A stretch of DNA of 5,437 bases from Candidatus Sulfotelmatobacter sp. (GTDB lineage: Bacteria; Acidobacteriota; Terriglobia; Terriglobales; SbA1), in the NCBI GenBank assembly GCA_030151135.1, contig JASLEQ010000650.1, positions 1-5,437 of the forward strand. Reading direction: 5' to 3'. Positions 1 through 5,437 of this stretch are shown piece by piece (position 1 is the stretch's first letter; each line of letters begins with the position of its first letter). The position numbers and the translations under genes are program-made. The notes under the pieces were generated by a model. It had not been told where the DNA came from. It saw only the letters and a program-made list of their open reading frames with translations, and ran no database searches.

Positions 1-2500
1 CTTCCAACGGAAGCGCGAGCCACTTGCCGTCTTTCGAAATGACTCCCTGGATGGCCTGCCAGAGGGGAATGCGATCGCCTGCTATACGGGCAAGCAGCGA
101 AGAAGGCCCACTCTCCGGACGCGCGGCACGCAGTTCGTAGTCGGCCAACCCGTTTGAGTTCCGCAGAGGCACAATGTAATAGAGGGTCGATTCGTCCGGT
201 GAAACGGCGGGTGCGCGGGCATTGTCGGAACGCACTACTGTCGGCGGCCCCCCCTCCACCGGTACTTTGAGCAGCCGAAAGCCGCTGGCAGTGTTTTGCA
301 GGAAGGCATCTGCATAATAGAGCCACTTACTGTCGAAGGACCAAGCAGCCCAGCCCCCCTCCTGAAAAGCGACGCGCGCGCCACTGCCATCAGGATGAAT
401 GACGGAATACACCGAGTGGATTCTCTCGCCCGGCATGGTGGTGTTGAAGGTGATCAGAGTTCCGTCCGGAGACCAGATCGGAACGCCCATCACACGGTCC
501 GAAGACTTTTCGTAGGTGATCTGGTGAGCTTCCGAAGTCTTCAGATTCATCATCCAGAGATTGCCGTGGCCCCCGTTGTCAGAAAGATACGCCATCATGG
601 TGTCATCGGGGTTCAAGGTTGGCGTTTGCACCTGGCCGGTCTGTTGCGTAATGCGAACGGCGTGGCGGACATTGTCGGCCGCAGACCCATCGACGGGAAA
701 CTTCCAGATGTCGAAATGGGTATGCTTGCGGCTGGCGACGAGGTGTCCGGCCTGATCGATATCGGGACTTTCGTCCGCGGAATCACCAAAAGTGAGTTGT
801 TCGGGCTGGCCGCCGTTCGCGGAAACCATCCACAGATGCATCGTCGGAAGATAGAGCAGCGTGCTGCCGCGAGCGGAACTGTAAACGATGCGCGAGCCAT
901 CGGGCAGCCAAGCCAGTCCGCCGATCAAAATGTTGTCAAAGGTGATCCGGCGTGGAACTCCGCCGCGGGCCGGCATGAGATATAAATCGTCGCTGAAATT
1001 TTCCGGACCTTCGATGTAAGCGATCTGGCTGTCATCGGGAGACCAGCGTGGATTGGTAAAGCGCGGGCCAATGCTCCGCTCTGTCAGGACTCGGGGATCA
1101 TTGCCGCTGCGGTCGGAGGCGACCAGTTGCATTTTTTCATCCGCCAGACGAAAAAACAATAACTGCTTACCGTCGTGACTGATCTCGGCGCTGCTCATGG
1201 CGGAGGTAAGGAGACGAGGTGGGCCGCCGAGCGCCGACACTTCCCAAATAGCCCCTTTCGTGGAGCCTTGCGAAGGAGGCGTGTAGTACACGATGGACGC
1301 CGAGTCGGGAGACCATCTTGGCTCCAGATGTTTTCCGGCGTCATGCGTAATCTGTAGCGGCGGCCCGCCCGCCAGCAAGCGAATGAAAATCTGACGCGTG
1401 CCGGTCATATCGCTGACGAATGCGACCGACTTACCATCCGGCGACAACGCCGGACTTTCTTCCATTCCGGCCAAATCGGTGAGGCGCACAAACCGGATCG
1501 GCTGACGACGCGTGGCAATTCTGCCCCGATACCACCAGCCGATGCTAGTGGCTGCCGCAAGCATCACCACTGCGGCGATAGCCCAGCCAATCCAACTCGC
1601 AGTCGCTGATCCCATTGGATGAATTGCGTGGCTGTCGTCCCATGAAAGTATTTCCAGATGAAAGGCGAGGTCTTCCGCGGATTGGAAACGTTCGCGAGGA
1701 TTCTTCTCGAGACACCGGCGGACTATGCGATCGAGTGCCATCGGAATCTCTCGTCCTGAGGATCGCAGGTCGGAGGGATCATCCTTGAGGATCGCGCTGG
1801 CGCGGTCGGCCGCGCTCGGTCCATCAAAAGCCCGCTTACCTGTCAGGACCTCGTACAAAACAGCGCCCAGGCTGAAGATGTCGGATCGCGCATCAACTTT
1901 TTCTCCGCGGACCTGCTCAGGGGACATGTATCCGGCGGTGCCAAGCACAACACCAGAGCCAGTTCGATCAAGCTCTACGTGGGTGATGGTGTCGTCGCCG
2001 GACTCGGGAGCCGTCAGTTTCGCCAGGCCGAAATCAAGAACCTTCACCCTGCCGTCGTTGCAGATGAAGATATTGTCGGGCTTCAGGTCGCGGTGAATGA
2101 TTCCCTTCTCATGCGCGGCCGCCAGGCCTCGTCCAACCTGCATGGCGCAATCGGCAGCCTTGCGGGGAGAGAGCGCGCCGGCATGAAGACGATCGCGCAG
2201 CGACGCCCCATGCAGCAATTCAGTGACGAGATAGGGGCCATTGTCGTGAGTCCCGATGTCGTAGATGGCGAGGATGTTGGGATGATTCAAAGCGCCGGCA
2301 GCCCTTGCTTCCTGCTCAAACCGGCGGAGTCGATCCTGATCGCGGCAGAAGACGGCGGGCAGGATTTTGACGGCGACCTCGCGCTCGAGGCGCGAATCCC
2401 GGGCGCGATAAACCTCGCCCATGCCACCCGCCTTAATTGGGGCGACGATTTCATAAGGGCCGAGTTTGGTTCCGGCCGCCAAGTGCATGGGACGGATCAT
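1..2500 (-). CDS. Serine/threonine protein kinase with TolB/PD40 propeller repeats (3' end beyond window)
   Basis: Reading leftwards from ATG 2500, the frame stays open for 833 codons and leaves the window, so the C-terminus is missing. Residues about 15-285 form a Hanks-type kinase: glycine loop AGGMGEVY (24-31), ATP-binding Lys45 in VAVK, catalytic HRDLKPDN (136-143, Asp138), DFG (156-158), and GTAGYMSPEQ (187-196) ending the activation segment. One hydrophobic helix follows (about 303-324). Beyond it come repeated SPDG-like units, for example near residues 353, 397 and around ten further copies, typical of TolB/PD40 beta-propeller blades. The likely topology is a cytoplasmic kinase with a periplasmic propeller that senses a ligand or partner protein; the substrate is unknown. 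An alternative in-frame ATG at 2488 (MHLAAG) suits the family's usual short N-terminus equally well, and neither start has a good Shine-Dalgarno. The first glycine of the loop is Lys23. It diverges from the GvpL/F gene. Confidence 0.95.
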   Translation of the reverse strand, partial: MIRPMHLAAGTKLGPYEIVAPIKAGGMGEVYRARDSRLEREVAVKILPAVFCRDQDRLRRFEQEARAAGALNHPNILAIYDIGTHDNGPYLVTELLHGASLRDRLHAGALSPRKAADCAMQVGRGLAAAHEKGIIHRDLKPDNIFICNDGRVKVLDFGLAKLTAPESGDDTITHVELDRTGSGVVLGTAGYMSPEQVRGEKVDARSDIFSLGAVLYEVLTGKRAFDGPSAADRASAILKDDPSDLRSSGREIPMALDRIVRRCLEKNPRERFQSAEDLAFHLEILSWDDSHAIHPMGSATASWIGWAIAAVVMLAAATSIGWWYRGRIATRRQPIRFVRLTDLAGMEESPALSPDGKSVAFVSDMTGTRQIFIRLLAGGPPLQITHDAGKHLEPRWSPDSASIVYYTPPSQGSTKGAIWEVSALGGPPRLLTSAMSSAEISHDGKQLLFFRLADEKMQLVASDRSGNDPRVLTERSIGPRFTNPRWSPDDSQIAYIEGPENFSDDLYLMPARGGVPRRITFDNILIGGLAWLPDGSRIVYSSARGSTLLYLPTMHLWMVSANGGQPEQLTFGDSADESPDIDQAGHLVASRKHTHFDIWKFPVDGSAADNVRHAVRITQQTGQVQTPTLNPDDTMMAYLSDNGGHGNLWMMNLKTSEAHQITYEKSSDRVMGVPIWSPDGTLITFNTTMPGERIHSVYSVIHPDGSGARVAFQEGGWAAWSFDSKWLYYADAFLQNTASGFRLLKVPVEGGPPTVVRSDNARAPAVSPDESTLYYIVPLRNSNGLADYELRAARPESGPSSLLARIAGDRIPLWQAIQGVISKDGKWLALPLE

Positions 2501-2609
2501 AGCTGAAATTGAAGGAAGGAGCGCGGTTTCGTATGGCGCGGGAATCTCCGACCAACTACTTCAAAGCAGTGGAAAACGAAGGTTCCCGATGCGAATCGCA
2601 AAGAAAAAG

Positions 2610-2639
2610 TTGCATTTTCCACGGTGCCCAAAGTAATAT
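2610..2639 (+). promoter_or_regulatory. Possible sigma-70-type promoter for the GvpL/F gene
   Basis: TTGCAT (2610-2615) and TAATAT (2634-2639) are separated by 18 bases in the AT-rich part of the divergent region. They match the -35 and -10 consensus at 3/6 and 4/6 positions. Transcription would start near 2646 and leave a 5' leader of about 150 bases. The match is modest and untested. Confidence 0.3.
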
Positions 2640-2754
2640 GCATTTAGGAAGCGCGACAGTAAGGCGTTTTCCAGATGAAGAGCAGCCCTGTACCGCCCGG
2701 TTCTCACTTCCAATATCGCTTTACAACTTTGGCGAACAAAACTCGACGCAAGAA

Positions 2755-2768
2755 GCGGATTCGTCCGC
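2755..2768 (+). promoter_or_regulatory. Small UUCG-loop hairpin in the GvpL/F leader
   Basis: GCGGA and TCCGC form a perfect five-base-pair stem around a TTCG loop, ending 13 bases before the Shine-Dalgarno of the GvpL/F gene. No T-run follows, so it is not a terminator. It could affect leader stability or translation, but a stem this short may be chance. Confidence 0.3.
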
Positions 2769-2781
2769 CTCATCCCGGTTC

Positions 2782-2787
2782 GGAGAG
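2782..2787 (+). promoter_or_regulatory. Shine-Dalgarno deciding the GvpL/F start
   Basis: GGAGAG lies six bases before ATG 2794. This is the best ribosome binding site in the region. It favours the MAWYAYC start over the longer open frame beginning at 2509. Confidence 0.75.
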
Positions 2788-2793
2788 TTCAAC

Positions 2794-3540
2794 ATGGCGT
2801 GGTACGCGTATTGTCTTACCGAGCATCAAACCCTCCCAAATGGAACTCGCACTCGCCGTCCTTTTCTCCTGGAAGGTGTACAAGGAGTTAATGGCGCCGC
2901 GGTTCTAAGCTATCCCAGTGGTGAATTTGCTGTAATTGTGAGCGAATACGACCACGCAACCGGCCAACTGGATCAAAAGGTGGCCATTGAACATGCACGG
3001 GTAGTTAGTAACTGCTTCCGCAACTCCACGGTCCTGCCGTTTAAGTTTGGGACAATATTTGACAGCGACGACGCGCTCCGCCAAGCTGTCCGCGTCAACC
3101 GGCGCGCGTTCGGGCAGAGCGTGGCAAGGCTGCGCGGCAAGTCCGAAATGCACATCAAACTGGTGGTTCGTGACGGATCGCTTCGCGAGGCCATGATCGA
3201 CATCGAGCTTCCCGACACGGTCGGGGGCGACTATCTCTCTAAACTGCGCGTCAAGGCGTCGCGGGAGAGAGAACGCCAGACGAAGGCACGCGCTCTTTCC
3301 GTTCAGGTCCACAAGCTGTTCAATCCGCTCGAGGAAGAGGTCAGCTGCAAGAAGGTTGCCCCAGAGGGCATGCTGATCGACATCGCCCACCTGATCGATA
3401 CCAAGAGCGTGGAAAAGTACCAAAACCGCTATTCGACGGCTGCCAAGCAGTTGAAGAACTGCGAAGTTTCGGTGAGCGGACCCTGGCCTCCGTATCACTT
3501 CCTGCCCGGCAAGCTCCGCACAGTGGCCGGCAACAGCTAA
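2794..3540 (+). CDS. GvpL/GvpF family gas vesicle protein
   Basis: The product is 248 residues, a usual length for GvpL/GvpF. Family hallmarks are the MAWYAYC first strand, the VLPFKFGTIF segment (80-89) followed by a helix, a conserved GGDYL (144-148) leading into a charged Arg/Glu/Lys helix (about 150-175), and the closing signature GPWPPYHFLP (229-238). In gas vesicle clusters, GvpF/GvpL are minor proteins needed for assembly; GvpF contacts the shell protein GvpA. I assign the family, not GvpF versus GvpL. The ATG is chosen for its Shine-Dalgarno at 2782-2787 and because homology-like sequence begins there. The gene appears monocistronic, with a terminator 20 bases after the stop. No gvpA, gvpN or other gas vesicle gene is in the window, so its role here is uncertain and may not involve vesicles. 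Confidence 0.92.
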   Translation: MAWYAYCLTEHQTLPNGTRTRRPFLLEGVQGVNGAAVLSYPSGEFAVIVSEYDHATGQLDQKVAIEHARVVSNCFRNSTVLPFKFGTIFDSDDALRQAVRVNRRAFGQSVARLRGKSEMHIKLVVRDGSLREAMIDIELPDTVGGDYLSKLRVKASRERERQTKARALSVQVHKLFNPLEEEVSCKKVAPEGMLIDIAHLIDTKSVEKYQNRYSTAAKQLKNCEVSVSGPWPPYHFLPGKLRTVAGNS

Positions 3541-3559
3541 CTGATCTCCGGGGATATGA

Positions 3560-3597
3560 AGACGGCCCATGGCTCATCCGTGGGCCGTTTCTCTTTT
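3560..3597 (+). terminator. Intrinsic terminator of the GvpL/F gene
   Basis: ACGGCCCA (3562-3569) pairs perfectly with TGGGCCGT (3581-3588) around an 11-base loop. It can be extended by a G-U and an A-U pair at the base. TTTCTCTTTT follows the stem. The hairpin starts 20 bases past the GvpL/F stop codon and points to a single-gene transcript. Confidence 0.88.
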
Positions 3598-3750
3598 GGC
3601 ATGGTCGTGCACGGAATATGCATTGTTCTGCACTTCCGTTTTATGGGGCGGAATGCGGGGCAGTTTAGGAATTGCGATCCGCGTTGTTTATGCATCGCAT
3701 TTACAATGAGTTAGGGATCCATGTGATCTGACGCACAGCCTCCGGCGGAT

Positions 3751-3769
3751 TTGGCGCAGCAAATGCTTT
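3751..3769 (+). promoter_or_regulatory. Possible sigma-54 (-24/-12) promoter
   Basis: TTGGCGC, five bases, then ATGCTTT gives GG (3753-3754) and GC (3765-3766) separated by exactly ten bases, the spacing RpoN requires. It differs from TGGCAC-N5-TTGC(A/T) at two positions (G for A, A for T). Transcription would begin near 3778. No activator site was identified, and chance matches of this quality do occur. Confidence 0.35.
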
Positions 3770-3844
3770 ATTCCCATGTACTAAGAGGCCGCAAACTCCT
3801 AGCTATGCCCCTCACGCTCAATGTAGAGCGATACTTCCAGATAA

Positions 3845-3867
3845 GCCGTTCTGGCTGGCGGAACGGC
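3845..3867 (+). other. Perfect 7-bp stem-loop
   Basis: GCCGTTC (3845-3851) pairs with GAACGGC (3861-3867) around a nine-base loop. It has no T-run, so it is not a terminator. It sits midway between the sigma-54-like element and the terminator at 3918-3940 and would be part of any RNA made there. Confidence 0.5.
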
Positions 3868-3917
3868 GCCAAGCTTCGCCTTTCCTGACATTGCCCACCA
3901 ATTTCGCCTCTTGAACG

Positions 3918-3940
3918 TGGCCCCGAAAGGGGCCATTTTT
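3918..3940 (+). terminator. Perfect GAAA-loop intrinsic terminator with no upstream protein gene
   Basis: TGGCCCC (3918-3924) and GGGGCCA (3929-3935) form a seven-base-pair GC-rich stem capped by a GAAA tetraloop and followed directly by TTTTT. The T-run is only on the plus strand, so it ends rightward transcription. The GvpL/F transcript already has its own terminator about 330 bases earlier, so this one implies another transcript start in between. Confidence 0.88.
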
Positions 3941-4024
3941 ATTGGCTGCGTCCGCCCGCAAACTTAGCCTCATCGTCGGTTGGTGGTGTGCCGGAATGAC
4001 AAGATGCGTGGGGATTCCGTTATC

Positions 4025-4507
4025 ATGGCGGCTCGCATGGCTTCCAATGCCAAACCGGTAAGGAACTCGCGCCGCGCACTGACGGAAATCCTGCTTTTCG
4101 GACTTGCCGGCGGCTTTCTTATTACGGTCCTCAAGTTCACCGAATACCGGTTTCTTGTGGTTGAGCATTCGGTGGAGATTTATGCGGGGCTTATTGCGGC
4201 GGTGTTTGCGGCGCTGGGAATCTGGCTGGGGCTCACGCTTACCCGCAATAAGGTGCAGATTGTTCGGGAACCCGCGGAGCCTTTCACTGTGGATGGGCAG
4301 CGGCAGGGCGCACTTGGCATCACGCCACGAGAACTGGAGATCCTGGGACTGATTGCGGCGGGCCTCAGCAACCGGGAGATTGCAGAACGGCTGTTTGTCA
4401 GCGAGAACACGGTGAAGACACATTCCAGCCGGCTGTTCGACAAGCTTGGGGCGAAACGTCGGACACAGGCGGTACAACTTGGAAAAGAAGCCCGTTTGAT
4501 CCCATGA
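4025..4507 (+). CDS. Membrane-anchored LuxR-type HTH transcriptional regulator
   Basis: From ATG 4025 the product is 160 residues. Two hydrophobic helices (about 21-37 and 52-72) are followed by a linker and a LuxR/GerE-type helix-turn-helix (about 98-156). The HTH contains ITPRELEILGLIAAGLSN, then REIAERLFVSENTVKTH, the recognition-helix region of the NarL/LuxR family, and RLFDKLGAKRRTQAV. There is no receiver, autoinducer-binding or other sensor domain, so activation probably works through the membrane segments or a partner; this is inference. The start is uncertain. ATG 4025 has GGGGA ten bases upstream; TTG 3980, ATG 4004 and ATG 4037 are in frame. The gene is followed after 127 bases by a DUF4199 membrane protein on the same strand, a pairing that suggests a functional link. 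Low sequence complexity was not seen, and the HTH looks intact. Confidence 0.9.
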   Translation: MAARMASNAKPVRNSRRALTEILLFGLAGGFLITVLKFTEYRFLVVEHSVEIYAGLIAAVFAALGIWLGLTLTRNKVQIVREPAEPFTVDGQRQGALGITPRELEILGLIAAGLSNREIAERLFVSENTVKTHSSRLFDKLGAKRRTQAVQLGKEARLIP

Positions 4508-4536
4508 ATCGTCGCCCGAAAGTCAGCTTTTCGCGT

Positions 4537-4565
4537 TTTTCAACAAAATCACCCGAAGGTATGAC
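4537..4565 (+). promoter_or_regulatory. Possible promoter for the DUF4199-VOC genes
   Basis: TTTTCA (4537-4542) and TATGAC (4560-4565) are 17 bases apart, and each matches the sigma-70 consensus at four of six positions. The start point would be near 4572, about 60 bases before the DUF4199 start codon. One CCCGAAGG repeat abuts the -10. This is weak evidence on its own. Confidence 0.28.
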
Positions 4566-4587
4566 GACAATTCCGCGGTCCCGAAGG
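4552..4587. repeat. CCCGAAGG direct repeats, possible operator
   Basis: CCCGAAGG occurs at 4552-4559 and 4580-4587, a 28-base repeat distance. A shorter CCCGAA copy is at 4515-4520. Between the two long copies lies the palindrome CCGCGG (4573-4578). They lie between the LuxR-like gene and the DUF4199 gene and flank a possible promoter, so they may bind a regulator. The regulator is not known. Confidence 0.4.
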
Positions 4588-4634
4588 GAGGATTGGGGGG
4601 TAAGAATTCCATTTGCTTCAGGAGACCGAGTTTT

Positions 4635-5165
4635 ATGAAAAAGACGGTGCTGACATTCGGGATTATTTCGGGCCTGATCCTGGCCGTGATGATGATCGCG
4701 ACCGTTCCCTTCCTTCATAAGGTGGATGAAGACAAGGGTCTGATCATCGGCTACACGACGATGGTGCTGGCCGGGCTGTTGGTATTCTTCGGGATTCGTT
4801 CTTACCGGGAGAATGTCTCCGGCGGCCGAGTCACGTTCGGACGGGCGTTTACGGTCGGCATTCTTATTTCTCTTCTCTCGTGCTGCTTTTACGTGGGGAC
4901 GTGGGAGGTTCTTTATTACAGGTTCATGCCGGACTTTGCCGAGAAATACGCGACACAGATGGTGGCTCACGCCAAGGCATCGGGAGAGAGCCAGGAGAAA
5001 ATCGACGAGACGACGCGTCAGGCGGAGCAGTTTGCCCGGAATTATCACAATCCCTTCTATAACGTGGGGATGACTTTCCTGGAAGTTTTCCCGGTGTTTC
5101 TGGCGATCACGCTGCTCTCGGCGGGGATACTGAGGAAGAAGCCAGCGGCTACCGTGGCAGGCTAA
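4635..5165 (+). CDS. DUF4199 family four-helix membrane protein
   Basis: The product has 176 residues. Hydrophobic segments lie at about 6-26, 36-54, 70-92 and 144-165. Between the second and third is the short motif GIRSYREN followed by GGRVTFGRAF, typical of DUF4199, whose function is unknown. Between the third and fourth is a polar, helical stretch (about 97-140) rich in Glu, Lys and Gln, probably a soluble loop. The protein is expected in the inner membrane. ATG 4635 is chosen because AGGAG lies at 4620-4624, ten bases upstream, and because the hydrophobic N-terminus starts just after MKK; a start at 4593 would add 14 polar residues. It sits between a membrane LuxR-like regulator and a VOC-fold gene, so it may be the target or partner of that regulator (inference). 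Confidence 0.87.
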   Translation: MKKTVLTFGIISGLILAVMMIATVPFLHKVDEDKGLIIGYTTMVLAGLLVFFGIRSYRENVSGGRVTFGRAFTVGILISLLSCCFYVGTWEVLYYRFMPDFAEKYATQMVAHAKASGESQEKIDETTRQAEQFARNYHNPFYNVGMTFLEVFPVFLAITLLSAGILRKKPAATVAG

Positions 5166-5222
5166 GTCCGCTCTACTGAAATTAAGCGGTGTGAACAGGG
5201 CAAAATCAGTTTTTGAGAATGA

Positions 5223-5235
5223 GCGGCATTGCCGC
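5223..5235 (+). other. Short GC hairpin before the VOC gene
   Basis: GCGGC and GCCGC form a five-base-pair stem around ATT in the 96-base gap between the DUF4199 and VOC genes, 14 bases before the Shine-Dalgarno. No T-run follows, so the two genes can still be cotranscribed. It could modulate translation of the downstream gene or be chance. Confidence 0.3.
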
Positions 5236-5261
5236 CGAACAATCACGAAAGGAAGACAGGT

Positions 5262-5437
5262 ATGAGCCAGCCGGGCCGTATCATTGGGATTGGTGGAATC
5301 TTTTTTAAGTCGGCCAATCAGAAGGAAATGAAGGAGTGGTACGCAAAGAATCTCGGGTTTACGGATAACGGCTATGGTGTCACGCTCCCGTGGCGCGAAA
5401 AAGACAATCCTGAAAATGAGCAGATGACAATCTGGAG
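5262..5437 (+). CDS. VOC family protein (glyoxalase/bleomycin-resistance-like), 5' part only
   Basis: Only 58 codons are inside the window. The start MSQPGRIIGIGGIFFKS, then a helix with KEMKEWYAKNLGF, is the first beta-alpha unit of the vicinal-oxygen-chelate fold, found in glyoxalase I, extradiol dioxygenases and antibiotic-binding proteins. The substrate cannot be told. The His that binds metal in the first strand of many VOC enzymes is not seen (the strand reads GIGGIFFK), so it may use different ligands or not bind metal there. AGGA at 5250-5253 lies eight bases before ATG 5262. It follows the DUF4199 gene by 96 bases on the same strand with no terminator between, consistent with an operon. 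Confidence 0.88.
   Translation, partial: MSQPGRIIGIGGIFFKSANQKEMKEWYAKNLGFTDNGYGVTLPWREKDNPENEQMTIW

Larger units (their letters stand above)
2501..2793. other. Divergent intergenic control region
   Basis: This 293-base stretch separates the leftward kinase gene from the rightward GvpL/F gene. A plus-strand open frame runs through it from 2509 into GvpL/F, but those 95 codons look like no domain and lie before a well-placed ribosome binding site, so I treat them as untranslated. It is more AT-rich around 2600-2650, where a possible rightward promoter lies. I find no convincing leftward promoter for the kinase. Confidence 0.6.
3778..3940 (+). ncRNA. Candidate small RNA or attenuated leader
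   Basis: This interval is bounded by a sigma-54-like element on the left and a perfect intrinsic terminator on the right. It carries an internal 7-bp hairpin and has no credible coding frame. The predicted transcript would be about 163 bases. The terminator lies only 85 bases before the LuxR-like gene on the same strand, so the RNA could instead be that gene's leader with conditional termination. GCCCCT near 3807-3812 could pair with AGGGGC in the terminator's 3' arm as a weak antiterminator. No known RNA family was recognised. Confidence 0.25.
3598..4024. other. Gene-free interval between the GvpL/F terminator and the LuxR-like gene
   Basis: No open frame here looks like a protein. A 27-codon frame at 3806 lacks a ribosome binding site. 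The left part (about 3600-3720) is AT-richer and carries weak inverted repeats (CGGAA/TTCCG copies near 3613-3653; TGCGAT/ATCGCA at 3673-3699) and two ATGCAT sites. The right part holds a sigma-54-like element, a hairpin and a strong terminator, listed separately. Confidence 0.6.

Noticed and set aside
296..985. 229-codon plus-strand open frame inside the kinase gene
   Set aside because: It lies antisense to in-frame PD40 propeller repeats that continue unbroken on the minus strand, and its translation resembles no protein family.
1725..2506. Plus-strand open frames of 123 and 175 codons opposite the kinase domain
   Set aside because: They mirror the HRDLKPDN and DFG coding region on the other strand and are shadows of GC-rich codon use.
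2509..2793. 95-codon N-terminal extension of the GvpL/F frame
   Set aside because: The extension has no domain-like sequence, and the strong Shine-Dalgarno and family-typical N-terminus both point to ATG 2794. A possible promoter lies inside the extension.
2905..3570. 221-codon minus-strand open frame opposite GvpL/F
   Set aside because: It is antisense to a well-supported gene, would run across the terminator hairpin, and has no recognisable motifs.
3613..3663. Alternating CGGAA/TTCCG/CGGAA segments that could form competing hairpins
   Set aside because: Each stem is only five pairs, with long loops and no T-run, and they lie after the GvpL/F terminator, so a riboswitch or attenuator is not supported.
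3806..3889. 27-codon small open frame (MPLTLNVERYF start)
   Set aside because: No Shine-Dalgarno lies upstream, and the frame spans the 7-bp hairpin; nothing supports translation.
3818..4477. 219-codon minus-strand open frame across the orphan terminator and the LuxR-like gene
   Set aside because: It covers an intact HTH coding region on the other strand and shows no domain signal.
4398..5246. 282-codon minus-strand open frame opposite the regulator end and DUF4199
   Set aside because: Despite its length, its translation is rich in Arg and His without any domain pattern, as expected for an antisense shadow; the plus-strand gene has a ribosome binding site and clear membrane helices.

Overview
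The window looks like chromosomal DNA of an acidobacterium (Acidobacteriota). This is inferred from gene style, not from a marker gene. The leftmost gene is a serine/threonine kinase whose N-terminus carries the GTKLGPYEI and GGMGEVYRARD signatures, and it is fused through one membrane helix to TolB/PD40 beta-propeller repeats. That architecture is strongly expanded in this phylum. The DNA is moderately GC-rich. I see no insertion sequence, CRISPR array, tRNA or rRNA.

Layout. Positions 1-2500 (minus strand) hold the kinase-propeller gene, which runs off the left edge with its frame open over 833 codons. Positions 2501-2793 are a divergent control region. Positions 2794-3540 (plus) encode a stand-alone GvpL/GvpF-family gas vesicle protein, closed by a clear intrinsic terminator at 3560-3597. 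Positions 3598-4024 contain no convincing protein gene. They do contain a sigma-54-like -24/-12 element (3751-3769), a 7-bp hairpin (3845-3867) and a perfect GAAA-loop intrinsic terminator (3918-3940). Together these suggest a small RNA, or an attenuated leader for the next gene. Positions 4025-5437 (plus) hold three same-strand genes: a two-helix membrane protein ending in a LuxR-type HTH, a four-helix DUF4199 protein, and the start of a VOC-fold (glyoxalase/bleomycin-resistance-like) protein cut by the right edge.

How the parts may work together (inference). The kinase and GvpL/F genes are divergently transcribed and may share control DNA, but nothing shows a functional link. The LuxR-like, DUF4199 and VOC genes look like one regulatory and transport/stress module. 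The regulator has no receiver domain and is probably membrane-tethered, so the neighbouring DUF4199 membrane protein is a natural candidate partner or target. CCCGAAGG direct repeats between these two genes sit around a possible promoter and could be an operator.

The points most worth following up are the lone GvpL/F gene with no visible gas vesicle shell gene, the orphan terminator unit, and the membrane LuxR/DUF4199 pair.
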